64,000 bases of DNA, taken from the NCBI RefSeq assembly GCF_022539315.1, contig NC_066319.1:32061093-32125092 (forward strand). The letters run 5' to 3'. The DNA is from Serinus canaria (Eukaryota; Chordata; Aves; Passeriformes; Fringillidae). The notes below the pieces were generated by a model. That model worked only from the letters and a program-made list of their open reading frames with translations, was not told the DNA's origin and made no database searches. Both the position numbers and the translations under genes were made by a program. Position 1 is the first letter of the stretch. Each line of letters begins with the position of its first letter. This document shows, piece after piece, positions 24,176 through 37,200 of this stretch.

Positions 24176-27100
24176 CAAAGAAGTCAATAGAGCTGCTGTA
24201 GTGAAAGGTAATGTTCAGACCGAGATCACCGTGTTATGATCTCATGCTGAACATCAGGACTGGTTGGTGTGGTTTTTTTTTTTTGAGGATTATGAAACTA
24301 GCCTGAGGCCAGTCTGGTGAGAGTCTGAGAAAGATACAGAGGAGAGCCTGGACTATCAGGACCCTTATTCCCCAAAAAGGGTAACAGAGGCTGAAAAAAG
24401 ATGAGAGAAATGAGAGCTGTATTGTAACTTCCAGTGCTCTTTCCATCTATCCCAAAAATACAAGCTCTAGCCCTAGACAGAGAATGTGTATACTGAAGCA
24501 GTTAATAAGCACAGGCTACAAAAGAGATAACAGGAGGAATTACTGAAGAAGAACAAAACACCTTGCAGGAATAATGGAATTCAGCAGCCAAACCCCAGTC
24601 GTTGAGACTGCAGAACAATCTGTGGAAGTGCCTTTGCTTAGCACTGTCAAAACTAGACTCCAAAAAAACACTTGAAGGTATACTGCTGAGAAACATCTTA
24701 CATTCCTGGGCTTACACTAAAGTAGTCTTGCCTGAAGGTTTTCTCATATTTTCATGTTTTCTTATTAATGATTAAAAACTGAAAAGTATCTTGAAATTAG
24801 AGCTGTTTTCAAAAGGAAGCCTTCCCAAATTTGGCTTCCTTCAGGTTTAAGTTTATGTTGTATTTGCTTCAACTTTTTAAATGAGGTTTCATTTATCTGT
24901 CAGTGGGAAAATTATTGCAAAATTAACTTACAAAGTCAAACTAGAAATGGGCTTGAGACACAAATTGAAGAACTAAGCTTGAGAGAAATATTTAATTACT
25001 GTTCCTTCAGGCACTGGGAGTGGATGCTGAAGGTCAGCCAGGCTTGGGCTCTGTCAAACTGACAAAGAAAGCGACTTTGTCTTGAGAAACTTATGTAAAA
25101 AAACACCTCCATTCAGATATTCAGAGGCAGAAACTGTCACAATACATACAGTGCTCTCCATTCACAACTTGAGAAGTTTCAGCAATATCTGGCTAAGGTA
25201 CAGGTCTGAAATCAACCCCTACCCAGATTAGTCTTCCCCCAATATATTTGACATCTGCTCCAACATTTGCTCTTTGAAACATCAGTCCAAAATACCAAAA
25301 GTTGTTTGAGCATTCAAAATACAAATGTTGATTTTTAAGGTCGTGGATCCAATGCAAATTTAATATAAAATGGAGTTGACTATGGATTTATACAGAAGTT
25401 TGAATGCCAAAATGGGTGAAAAACATAGCTTTTTCACCTGCTTTTCACTTGCAGGCATTTATGGCAATTTGATGCCATGATTCAAAACCAAAGCTCAGGC
25501 CCTCAGAGAGGCAGAATGACCGCAAGGAAATATTGACTGAATGCCTGCTGTCTTCAGCTGCTGAATTTCACACACAGCTTTCCTCAAACGTATCAGGAAG
25601 AAAGAGATTGTATTTTGAATTTAAAATGAAATTTTACTCTTGAACATTACTTTATAACAATGTAACTGAGGGGTTCCATGTTCATCCTAATGCCTTCCAG
25701 ATCACATGAACTCTGTTTTCATGGTAGAAAAATGCTTTTTTTTTTTTTTTCCTCTTTTTTAAAATTTTTTTTGTCCTTCATTGCCAGAATTAGAAATTTA
25801 GCCTTGGATCTTAGATCCAAGTCGGATTCTTTCTGGCTTATTTATTGGCAGTCACAAGGATTATATGATAACAGTAATGTTGCAATTACAATGGCAAAGC
25901 TATGCAATTACAATAACAAACAGACGATGGATTGGCCAGAAAAAAAGTCCAGTTTTCTTGCCTATAGCTGGACTGGCTTTATGAAGAAAAATATCACAAA
26001 CTTCTATTATGGACTGAAGTCAATGACATTTTTTTGTCAGCAGAGAATCAAATGCAATTCAGACACACAGGGACATAAATCTGTTCAGTAAGTCAGTCAC
26101 CTTTCAGAACACTGCTGCTTAGTTTTATTTTTCTCCTTTTGGGTATTTTTTTCTGTCTGGCACAACATAGCGTTAGTAAGTCAGGCATGTTTGGAAGGAT
26201 TTTAAAGAAGTGAAGCAACAGGACAAGATCTCTTTTTCTCCCTCTAAATTTTACTTCCCAGGAATGGGCTTGGGTACCCATTTTAAAGTTGCCACAGGCA
26301 TAACTTGCCTTTATTAGGATTTTCATATGCAGTTCAGGAGTTACCTGCTTGAGCAATGAGAGCAGGAGCTTTCCATGGCTGCATGATGAAATCCTCCTAG
26401 CTGCAAAAGCAGTGAAAAGTGACCTTTGCTCTCTGAACAAGGAGTCTTCTGGCATGGAGCTCAGTTTTCCTACCGCTCTTTGCAACTGTAAATAATGTTA
26501 GTATACCCTGAATTCAGAGCATGCAGCACTTTACATTACTATTGTGTATCTTAAAATAAACAACATTGCAAGCTGTTTATTTTGGTGTTACTATGTATGC
26601 ATTTTTTAAACAGTGGTTACTTAAACAAACGTCTCTGTTCCCACAGCACTTAAAAGCTGCTGTTTGCTCATTGTGGTTTTTGGGTTTTGTCACTTTTGTT
26701 TTGATTGTTTCTGAAAATCACACTGGAGGATACAGAAGACAGGAGTAAGTTGTACTTGTTCCAAGCAAATGCTTCATGTCACAGCTTTTTTTTTGTGCCA
26801 GTTTTTCCCAAGTTCCTAGCAGAAATAATTTTGGTTTAGCTCAAATATGGAGATCAACAGTATTCCACACTGGTTGCAACTGCCCTCAAATGCATTTCTG
26901 CAGGCCAGTCAGGTCATGCATTTGTTATCAGAATTTGACCCTGAGATAGCATAATTGTTTTAATAACATTAGTACTGATTATTTATTCATTGCTCAGCAA
27001 AGCAAAAGGTGCAGGGGATGAGAATTTGGGGAATTGAGGGTTTCCACATCTTCTTTCATCCTCCCTCATCAGTCTCCATTCATCCTCCCTAGAAACCTCA

Positions 27101-28444
27101 AGTGCAGAGCAGACTTCTGTGGTTGGAAATGCTGATAGGAGGTTGATGAAAAAGCCATTATCAGACATCAGCCTTTCAAAGCCCCATTGCCACAGCTTTG
27201 TGGCCCTCTACCTCCACAGGGAACTCAGAGGACACTTGCTGGTCTGACACTGTTCTGCTAGAGGGCTGGGTGATCTACACTGTTTTTCACCCATAGTGAT
27301 GAGCTTCTGGTGATGGCTCTGCTTCTTGCTGCCATGTATGCTGTTCTCGTGGTGTATTAGGCTAAATCTTAACAAAAGGTTAAGGAAAAAGCTGATTTGT
27401 CCCTTGCCTCACTCTTCTTCCCTTTGTGAAAGGTGTTTATGGTGCCTTGTGATTGTGGTAGTTGTTCTATAGTTGTTTCAGTCCATTTTGCCAATTTTTC
27501 CTAGGTAATCTTCAATTAGTCCTTTTTGCTGAGAAAGAAAACTACTTATCTGAGTCTGTAGAATTGTGTCTTAAGGGACTAAGAAATCAGAGGCTTCCTC
27601 TGTATGAACATTGCACTATTATAAGGAAAGCCAAGGGCAGCACAGCAAGGCCACCATCAGAATTCCCTAGCCCAGGCAGCAGTGGTAGGTTGAGGGGTAT
27701 GTGTTGTTATAAATGGGTGGTCCTCTCACCAGCTTCTGCCCTCCTTTTGGAGTGAAAGTGTGCCTGGGCAGTCATGGAAATGCTGAGGCGATTCCTGTGT
27801 GGAAAAGGTTTAACAGGAGTGCTCCAGCAAACACGGGAGGCAGCACTAAACAGTATCAGGTACTGGACAAGCCTTGGGATCAGAACAGCAGGAGGGTTTG
27901 GTTTCCTTGGGCTTGGCTACAGCTGGGAGCCGAGTCCAAATTATTCATTTGTAGAACTTGGAAAGGGTGGCTGTCTTTTTGCAACAGAAAGTTATCTCTT
28001 CACTCAACTACTAATTGCCCCATGATGTTAATGCAGCAAGATTCTTAGATAAGGAAAATTAGTGTTTGAGAAAAATTGTGAATGCAGTTCTTTTGCAACT
28101 TGTGTAGACTGTAAACCAGTTTGGCCTCCTTAATTATGGTCGTCAAAGATAAACAGGTTGAAGGGTGTGTTGCAGTCCTTGGCACAAATATAGCATATTT
28201 CAGTGCTTTCTTGAGCAAGCTGTGTATTTTTGAGGAAGAAATAAAATGTTACTTGCATTTTTTAATGTAGTTAAGATTTATTATTTTTTATTTATAGCTC
28301 AGCAGGCATTGATTTTCAGCGCTGTGTAAATGTTCATTTGCTTCTGGGCTTCAATACACTGTATAACAACCCCTGCTCTCTCAGTAGAACTGTGACAATT
28401 AAGGATGAGGGGAGCATTTGATAGAAAAGTGGCCAACAGCACAG

Positions 28445-28466
28445 CAGTCCAACAGGAGTTGGACTG
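28445..28466. repeat. Short inverted repeat (9-bp arms, 4-nt loop)
   Basis: The perfect arms at 28445-28453 and 28458-28466 can be extended by three more pairs across a one-base bulge. Such hairpins are common by chance in a window this size. No RNA gene is claimed. Confidence 0.5.
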
Positions 28467-29344
28467 TGTCATTCTATCTACTGAAGGAGGACAGTGAAAT
28501 ATACCTGTGTTCCACCTTCACTCCTCACCTTTTCATCTAATTTGCAGAGCTTATAGCTGTTTTTCTTCTTTTCACCTGCTGATAATTTTTCTCCTCATCA
28601 ACCATGAGTCTTCCATGGCTTTTCTTCTGCTTCACTCGCTGAGATAGGATTAAATCTGCTTCATTGCTAATACATACATTTAAGTTTTGCATGCTTTATT
28701 CAGTCTAAATACTATGCCAACAGTCTAATTTGTGACCAGAATTACAAACATCATTTACATCTGTAGGTGAACAGCCCACCTCTTCTATCTGAGAGACAGA
28801 AGATGGCAGAATGATTAAAATGTTTTAAATGCTGTTAACAGAAATTAAAACTACTCAGTGACAGCAAAATTTTGTGAGAAGGAGCAGGTAACATTAAATA
28901 TTTTAAAAGCATTCTAAGAAGGGCTTTTTTCTTAGTTTTCACCAAATAAAATCTGCTTATTGGCCAGACAAATGCTCCACTGAGCCAGATAAGGGTCAGC
29001 AGTAAGTGGTGATGAGGCCAAGAAATGATGCAAGTGTAGGAAGATCCCAGAAGTCCAAGTATTTTCTCCAGGCTTCTGGTGTGCAGAAGTTTAAAGACTT
29101 TCAGAGCTGAAAATTTACATCCAGATTGTAATGCTTAAAAGCCATTGATGCATTTACATTTTATTTTCAGGCCTGCTATGGACCAAACCATATATTCATG
29201 AGCTACAGTTGGAAGAGCTTAATTTTGGATTATTTGAATCATTGAGGACATTTATTAGACTATTTTCTGATGTGGAATGGGAATGGGACATTTGAATAAG
29301 CTTCACATTTCTTGATGTGTGGACCAAACTTTCTAAACTGTATT

Positions 29345-29386
29345 AAAAAAAAAAGAAAGAAAGAAAGAAAGAAAGAAGGGAGAGAC
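29345..29386. repeat. (GAAA)n microsatellite
   Basis: An A run leads into about six GAAA units ending in GAAGGG. It is a simple purine repeat. Confidence 0.85.
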
Positions 29387-29789
29387 AAGTTATCAATTTA
29401 CACATGATTCTAAATTGAACCTGCTTTCTTTCATGTAGCAACAGGAAAAACTTAGCAGCCCTGCAGTTTTCTAAGAAATTTTCGTGAAATGTTGGGAAAA
29501 TTTTTCCCTCTTCATTTGAAGGGAACCCTGATTAAAACTCCAACCATTCCATGTCTTTTCAGTGTCCTGTTCTCCATTGCTCTGATCCTGTTCTTCACAT
29601 GATTGATTCTGGCAAAATAAAACACTGATCAACCCATACGTTTGCTAGAATGCTTTCAAATAAATATCCCTGCTGTGTCCTGGTGGAAAGCATTCACACA
29701 GTTTTGACATAACCTAATCTTGTGCAAAGCTAAACCTTTAGTACCCAGCTCTTGCAGAAATTTTTTTTTTCCCCTTTTCCCCCTCCCTT

Positions 29790-30360
29790 CTTCTTCACAC
29801 GGCCCCTTCAGAGCTGCTGGAGGGCGTTGTTGAGAAGTTGCTACCGTTGATACAGTTGCTATTAATCACAGTCTGCCGTGTTGTGACGCAGGTTCTAATA
29901 ACATCCCATTGAGCTGCCCTTGTATGCTGGAGGCTTACCAACAGCACTAGGCCTTTGATATTCATCTCACACCAGGATAAAGAAAATGTAGAGTTAAAAA
30001 AAAAAAAAAAAAAAAAAAAACCAAAAAAAAAAACCAACTGCAAATAGGCAAAGAACAAAAAAGGGGGGAAACGTAGCAAAATCAAAAACAGACACGCTTT
30101 CTGTGTGCTGCTTCGTTTACCATGGGAGCAGCAAAGCTATAAATCTCTGCTGTGTTGTTTGAAAATTGAACATGAGGCTGCTAAATTTATCATTCATTCT
30201 TTGTTGTTTCTGGGTAGTAGCTGCCTGACTCGGCTGACTTTGGTTTCTGTCCCCCCCTCAATAACAATTTTTGTTGTCATCGTTGTTTCAATACATTACA
30301 CACGCAAATCAAAATTTTACCGGATCAAAGAATATTGGAGGATTTAGTAAAGTGCTCATA
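29790..30360. promoter_or_regulatory. Candidate conserved non-coding element, split by a poly(A) tract
   Basis: This is unique sequence with about twelve CpGs, interrupted by an A-rich tract (29996-30033). The right half carries three AACAA/TTGTT-type SOX-like cores within 30263-30288 and a TCF/LEF-like GATCAAAG at 30323-30330. The left half, 29800-29890, has five CpGs. A regulatory function is inference from composition, motif clustering and the known regulatory richness of MEIS2 introns. Confidence 0.45.
29996..30033. repeat. A-rich homopolymer tract
   Basis: Twenty-five consecutive A, then CC, then eleven A. No retroelement body could be identified on either side, so this looks like an expanded homopolymer rather than a tail. 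Confidence 0.9.
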
Positions 30361-30465
30361 AAGGGGAGGAGGAACAAATTTGCTGCATGTTACACATCAT
30401 GCTTCCTTGGCAACTGACTCCCTCACATTCATAATTACAGGAACATAATTTTTAAAAAGCAGCAT

Positions 30466-30485
30466 GGGCGGGGGGAGGGAGAGGG
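30466..30485 (+). other. Predicted G-quadruplex motif
   Basis: The G-tracts at 30466-30468, 30470-30475, 30477-30479 and 30483-30485 have loops of 1, 1 and 3 bases. Short loops like these favour a stable quadruplex. Confidence 0.7.
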
Positions 30486-30869
30486 AGCACTTCCTTTGGT
30501 TAAAGACATTCACAACTTTTTAAAAATGTGAGCCTTTGGAAATTAGAAAAAAAAGTTCACCCATATGCTCTGTAAAGATTAAACCTGGAGCCTGATAGAA
30601 CTGCACAATCACCTTCTTTTGTTAGCACTTCTTGTCCATGTTGAACTGCAAAGAAAAAAAGGTGGAAAGCAAGCCTGCTACAGATGTGACTGGCTATGAA
30701 TATTCATGAATAACATTGCTACTCCTTTTCTACTGGCATCCAAGCCATTCTGATCTCTCTTTTTTCCCTCTTCTCCTTTCCATTCCCTTTCCTTCCTCAA
30801 GACTGGACAAGACTGCAGTTTTATTTCAGTAACAGTTATCAGTGGTCTCCGAAGCCTTTTCTTTCCATT

Positions 30870-30947
30870 AGGGAAAAAAAAAAAAAAAAGGAAATAAGGA
30901 AAAGAGAAAAAAACCCCAAAAAAACAAAGGAAAAAAGAAAAAAATTG
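30870..30947. repeat. A-rich low-complexity tract
   Basis: Long A runs are broken by GG, CCCC and single G residues. No body of a retroelement is recognisable beside it. Confidence 0.8.
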
Positions 30948-33900
30948 TAATTATCCACAGTTTTATGAATCCACCTCCCCTTAATGTTCATTATTTAAAC
31001 CAGCAGCAATTACAAGTTCAAAGGGGTTTAGAGGGCCAGCAACCCGCATAATCACTGCCAAATTAAGCGGGACTCATTCGTCACAGAAGAGTACACTCTG
31101 AGCAGTGAATCATGCATGCAGTGACAGGCACTGATTTACATAAAGACGAAATCTGTGCCCTCTAGGGCTGAGTGTTACTTTATCTCAGTGGCCCTGTGAT
31201 ATATGCATTTTCTTTTGGTGTTAGGAAGGTTCAGAGACTGGTGCTCTCTAATACATTATATTTTATTCTCACTAGCATCACTACTACTGCCTTAAAAATA
31301 CTAATAAAATATTTCCTACACTAATTCATATATATGTGTATTTAGCTAACAATAATCAAAACTTCAAGGCTCTTGAGGTTTTAAAAGCAAAGTTTTGCCC
31401 AGAGAATAAAACCTTTTCTAATCTGTTACAATACTTATGAACCTCTTGAATTAGTTTTTATACCATTACTAATTTGCAGGTCAAACACTCATTCCTGAAA
31501 AAGACTACTTTTATTCTCCACTGCCCCCACTTCCTCCCCTGCCCCCCACAGCGATTTAATATAATATTTTTTGAGTCATTATAAGTACTTGTACATATAA
31601 GTGCAAGTACAGTGTCAGAGGCTGAGGCTGAATGCTTTACATTATCCCTAGTTTGCTGACTATCCCAAGTGTTTTAGGTCTATGTGGTTCCTCCTGACAT
31701 GCTGTAGGGTCTGGAACAGCTATGTCCATGAAGGTCATCTATATGTCTGACAGCAGAGGAGGAATCCTTTCTGTTTGATAGAAAGGGGTACCTTACTTTT
31801 ATCATGCTGCTCTGCATCGGATACTGGACTGTTTAAAGATGCTTTTATAACCTGCTTGAAGACCAAGTTCTACCCAGTCCATTTACCTACACCTATGTGG
31901 CTTACTCACATAGGCAAGGTGACTAAGTCTTGACCTTTCAGGTAGCAGATGCATCCATGCAGGGCGTAGCTATATTCTGATACTACCATGAAACAGGAGA
32001 AGTAGTTTTTGTGTAATCATTTCTTGCTTTGAGCTGTGTTAGCTGTGACTCTTTTCTCCTCCACAGCAGGACTGTGATACAAACAGTATACACAGTAGTT
32101 TGGAAATGGCACTTAACTCTCCTCCCTTAAAGGTGCCTCCTCAAAGTTTGTTTAGGGATGCACAAGGCACGTTAGATAGAAGAGTAGAATTCCCAGCTGT
32201 CGCTGTGACACAGGAGAGTGACACCAAAACATCTGTCTATGGCACCTTGACACAGATGCTCTTTCTACACCTGCTCTGGTGCAGATCAGAGGTAGCTGGT
32301 GGTGTCAGAAAGCAACAGCTGTCTGATCAGCCCTTCTTTTGCTTTGACGTGCTAGTGCTCTCAGGACTGTGCTCTAGATCTAGCATTGCTGGCTCTTCTC
32401 CAGCTGTGTAAGTCTGGGTGTGATCCCATTAGGCCATGTTAGTGGTGGAGAAGAGCAGCAGTGCTCTGTATGTGAATGCACAAGCTCAGTTTTTGCACAA
32501 TGTCACTTGCATGTGAAAGAGATCCATATTGCATGTACAAATCACACAGGAAAATGTCCTTTGCATACATACATGGTTGCACTTACTGTGCTACTGAATG
32601 TGCATCTATGATGTCCACCTCAACACTGTGTCCTCTGATAGAAGCTGCTGAAGGATTTGAATAATTTAGGTAAACTTAAAAACTAGTCACAGCATCTTTT
32701 AACTGGATTGCCTACAGTAGGTTTAGTGAGGACACTGAAGTTCTTATGGGCATAGCTTAGGTTCCACTTTTAGGTAGTAGTGCACATTACTAGGAGACAA
32801 CTTTATGGTTGGTAAATGGAAATTGTACACTGAATGGATGTAATTTATGCCACTGCAAAATCAGATTGAATGGAAAGTTAGTGAAAGGGAGATTATAATG
32901 TAGACTAAGAGTTTTTTGTGATAGTCTATCAATGAAAGTGGAGTAAAGCTCTTATGTGATGACAGCAGAACTGTGTGAATTGACTGGTTTAGGTGTATTC
33001 TATTATACAATATGGAATTCATGAGTCACTGAAGTCTATACTAAGATCAATATTTGTAATATTATGTATCAAATAACTAATTTCTACCTTTTTTATTTCA
33101 TTAAATGCTTAAAAGATGTTAAATTGCTATTTAAATGTTGGAATATTCTTTAATGTTACATTATATTTTCAAAGAAGATAGAAAGTAATGTATTGATCAA
33201 TGATGGAGAGATGTGGAAATGAAAACCTTTTTGCCATATTGTACTCTTTTTTGCTTTATTGAATCAGTACATTTTAACTCCTAGAGGCCAAGCTGGAGTC
33301 ACAGTGGCATGTCTCAGTCTTTCTTTGGATATTCTGGCTTCCATGTACTGAGTTTAAATTTCCACATGTTTATTGTCGTCTACTACAGAAAAGTGAATTG
33401 TTGAAATATTTTAAATAATGTGCCCACAAAAGAGTTGTCTGAAAAGGGTTGCAAAGCCTTTGCTCATGTAATTTCTCACTTTGAGCTCACTCATCTTCAT
33501 CAGCACTTTAAGTTAAGATGTCAAATTTTGTTGACGTGGCTTTTCAGAACTGCTACAACAGGATTCATATTTTGTCATAGTGCCAAAGATTTTTGCCAAA
33601 ACCAGTACAGGAGAGTGCTGGTTTTGGCTGGACTTAGAAAATCGCACATGGGCATGCCTACAACTGAGACAGTGGAGTTGTCTCATCTACATCTACCTCA
33701 TTTTAAACATAAAAGACTAAACTTTGGAACTGGTGGGACTTAGGAAGATAATGGAATTGCAGGATGTTGGGTCCCAGGGCTGTTTTCAACAGTGGCCAGT
33801 GCTCTTGGCCCTGAGGGAAGGAAAAATAATGAAAGGAAAGTGGTATTTTGATTTCAGATCTAATTTATGTAACTATGTCCAAAACTGTGCATCAGTATCA

Positions 33901-34110
33901 CCTCAAACCCAGAAATCTGGGATTCATAGCAGTGTCTGGGAGGTATGTTGTTCATTGTAGGTTTTTGTGGTTTGGTTTTTTTTAAAACTTGAGCATCCTT
34001 TCTTTCAGCCCTGCTAACTGTGGTGTGGCCAATATGGTGAATATATTTAAATACTTTACACAGTAAATATCTTATTTTCTTTCACCCTTGATCTTGTGCA
34101 TCAGCTTTCA

Positions 34111-34200
34111 TATTTAATTATTTTGAATTATAAATTAATTTTTAAATAATTAATTATTAAATAATTATTTTAATAATTATGTTAATTATTTAATTATTTT
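34111..34200. repeat. Nearly pure A/T tract with many TAAT/ATTA cores
   Basis: Ninety bases contain only two G and no C. They are made of overlapping TTAATTA, ATAATTA and TTATT words with much self-complementarity. It is low-complexity DNA that also happens to be a dense array of homeodomain-type cores. It could act as an unwinding or matrix-attachment-like sequence. Confidence 0.75.
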
Positions 34201-37200
34201 GATTTCTCTGTTTTAATTATAGATGTAGACTCATGGGAAAGGCTTGGAGGATATAGTTTCTTCAATGATCAAATTCTCTTGGTCTGGACTGTATGAAATC
34301 TTGATGCAGTGTAGGACTAAAGTATCCATCAATGTTCCTTTTATTGGACATGCTTCATATATTGCAGTAAAGTAGTATGCATCCACATAGGTTGTTAGGA
34401 AAAACTTAACATGCCTCTGGTGTGCAGTGAGGGTCAGTCCTTCAGTTTATACTACTTTGTTTATACTGAGGCTCTTGTAGCTCCTGACAGTTCCTGGAAT
34501 CAGGGAATGGCAAAAGTCACCTCATCTTCACCATGCTTATGCACTGAGAAGAATTTTTTGGACCCAGTTTTTCCTGAAATGGAAATTCTTTGATTTCCTC
34601 TGACACTTATTGATGCTTAGGTGACTTCTCCAGAAACCAACCATGCAGAAGAATTCAGAGGTTTTTTCTTTTTTTGGCTTCTAGGCAACATCCAGAAATC
34701 AAGCTTTGAAAAAACAATATATGTCACCTAAAAGAGACAGATGCTAATTCTTGTCATGGTAGTTTACAGTTATGTTTTTTTATGTTAAGTGTCCACACCC
34801 CCAGGGTTTTTTTATAGTTTTTTTATTCAGTATCTGTAATATCTGTACCAAAAAACCTAAAAGGGTTGTTACAATTTTCCAGCAAACAACAGACTTCATC
34901 TTTTAACTGCTAGAAACTTCAAGAAAGATTTAAAATTACTTTTGACAGTGGGTTAGCATGAATGAAAGTCTTTATCTAAAGATCCCACCTGACTTTTTGA
35001 AGCACTTAAAATAGTTCCAGAAATTTTTTTTGCTTCGGCTTATTGTAGCAATAAGTAGATATGTAAATAACCTTTCTGGTGGAAAGCAATGCTACACAAA
35101 AGGGTTTAAAGATGACAATTAAGTTTTATTTTGATTTTGGTTGCATTTCTAAAATCAAAGTTCAATATAAATATGCCAAGAGCAGTGATCATCCCTATAT
35201 TTGAGAAACCATTTCTTTCTAGTTTATTGATGGTAAACCAGCTAGAATTTTAACTGTTTGAATGAATATCAGAGAAAGGAGTTCTAGCAAGACTATGGCT
35301 TGACTGTTAGAGATGACTTCAATACAATTTTACCTTTTAGCCTCCTGACCTTACCTCCAGTTGCAAATACCATTTCTGGTACTGGACCTCAGCTAGGTTT
35401 GTTTCCCACCTCAGAAACACCATGGCCTCAGCTGGCATCATGACCCTTTGGTTAGGCAGCATGGTCCTACATCATTGTTCCTAACCAGCTCAGGCTTTGA
35501 ATCCAGATTGATTTGTTCTGTGAAGGTTTAGAGTAGAGAAGCATCCACTCGGTTTACCCATGTTATGCAAAACACAATTTTCCAGGTAGATGCAAATAAC
35601 ATTGACAATAAAATAATTTTAAAAATAGATTTCTTTCATTTTTTTTTAATTTTAGCTACCATTCCTTTTTAGTGTTCTCGTTATAGACTATTCTGAAACT
35701 AATTCACAGCTGTACAAATGATAGTTAGATGTATTTATCTGTGTATGTAGCTTAAATGACTGTTGTTAACTGTATGCTATTAGAAATATCACCATGTGTA
35801 CTGTTAGAGAAGCTGTATATATGCTAAATCCAAACCCCTAAACACAGTGTATTGATAACAGATGTTAGCAGTTTGCTATGTACCTTGCTTAAATTATATG
35901 AAAGAAAAAATGTTAGGTCATAAGATCATGAATGCTCATTGTGCAATGAGGGGTACTTCAAGACTGAGGTCTCCAGGCTTAGGATACAACCAAGTGGGAC
36001 TGATCCAAGATCTTCAGAGACAGTGCAATGTAAGGTGTAGCATACTGATGAAATATCTGGGGTACACATCAAAAACCCCAAGTGCTCAATCAACATAACA
36101 GCATCTTATATGCTTTGTTGTTGAGGGTTTTTCCTATATGGAAACATGAACTTTCTTTTTTTCGCCTATGTTAGAGGACAGCAAGCTGGAGTATCTGAGT
36201 AGCTGCTCCGGTACTGAGAATGAGAAGCACCAAGGTTGGTGCCTGAGCCACAGGGCAAGAACCAGCAGGGCAACACTTGCATCAGATTTAATGTTGTCAG
36301 GTCATTTAGTTTCACCAGAATGGCTTTGGTTTACTTTCCTCAGCGTAGCTTAAAAGTTGTTTAGCCCTTTAAGAGTTTCTACTCACTTCCTAATCGGAAG
36401 GAACAAAGTCAAACCTATGGAAACTACGTATGCAATTGGCAAGGATTTCACAATTGGTGTGTCCTTTGGTTCACAGACTAAACTTGACCTATACGTATAT
36501 AGAAACACGTGTGATTCATTAATGGTTATGGGGAGTTTTCTGATATGACTTCTCATGCATGTCTCATATAAATAAAATAAATTATACAGCCTTTTGACAT
36601 GATTTATATACTTGGAACTTGATCCAAGTCTCAAAAAAAAGCTAATGGAGAGTCATCTTTGAGAACTAAAGCCAAAAAAGATAGTCAGTCACAAGCTTTC
36701 AGTATGGAAAGGGTAGGCTTGGATTTTGGCAAGAGTTTTTTGGTTTAACAGATAAGTATTTTAATTAAGTTGCCCTTGAAGATGTCAGAGATGCCTAAAG
36801 ACTGACATCTCTCTGCTTAAACACCAACAAGAGTCATTCAAACCAAAGAAGGAACCAAGCCTTTTCACAGGGTCTAGCATCAAACCTGTCTTGCAAGTTA
36901 CTCTGCTGGAATGCTCTTCAGTGCTTTCAGCTGAGACAGACAGCAAATGTGTCAGCAGGGTTGTGGGCAGGGTATGCAAGGCAAACATTTGTGCACAGAG
37001 CCCAGGATTTTGAAAGAGCTCAGTAAAAGTGGTGAGCACTGTTAAAACTCATCCTTTGACATCATGGTTGGTTCCAAACCTGGCCATGGGAAAGGATTTG
37101 AAGTCGTTTTCACATAGGTCACTCAGTACAGCCACTGAGTGAAAGATTCACTGGTTTGATTCAGCTTCAAGTCTGTGTCAGAGCAGAAAGACAAGAAGTT

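Larger units (their letters stand above)
30400..31160. promoter_or_regulatory. Candidate conserved non-coding block with palindromic POU-like site
   Basis: Mostly unique sequence contains a 12-bp palindrome ATGAATATTCAT at 30696-30707 and a CpG-retaining stretch at 31040-31150 with four CpGs. It also holds a G-quadruplex motif near 30475 and a pyrimidine tract at 30755-30798. An A-rich low-complexity tract at 30870-30947 divides it. Enhancer identity is inferred, not shown. Confidence 0.4.

Noticed and set aside
25678..26091. 137-codon + strand open frame
   Set aside because: It contains a T-run translated as phenylalanines, with no domain and no splice context.
26093..26485. 130-codon - strand open frame
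   Set aside because: No recognisable domain, no splice boundaries and no codon-use signal. It is consistent with chance.
32060..32411. Acceptor-like CTCCACAG followed by a 103-codon open frame
   Set aside because: No donor at a consistent frame and no recognisable protein; not supported as an exon.
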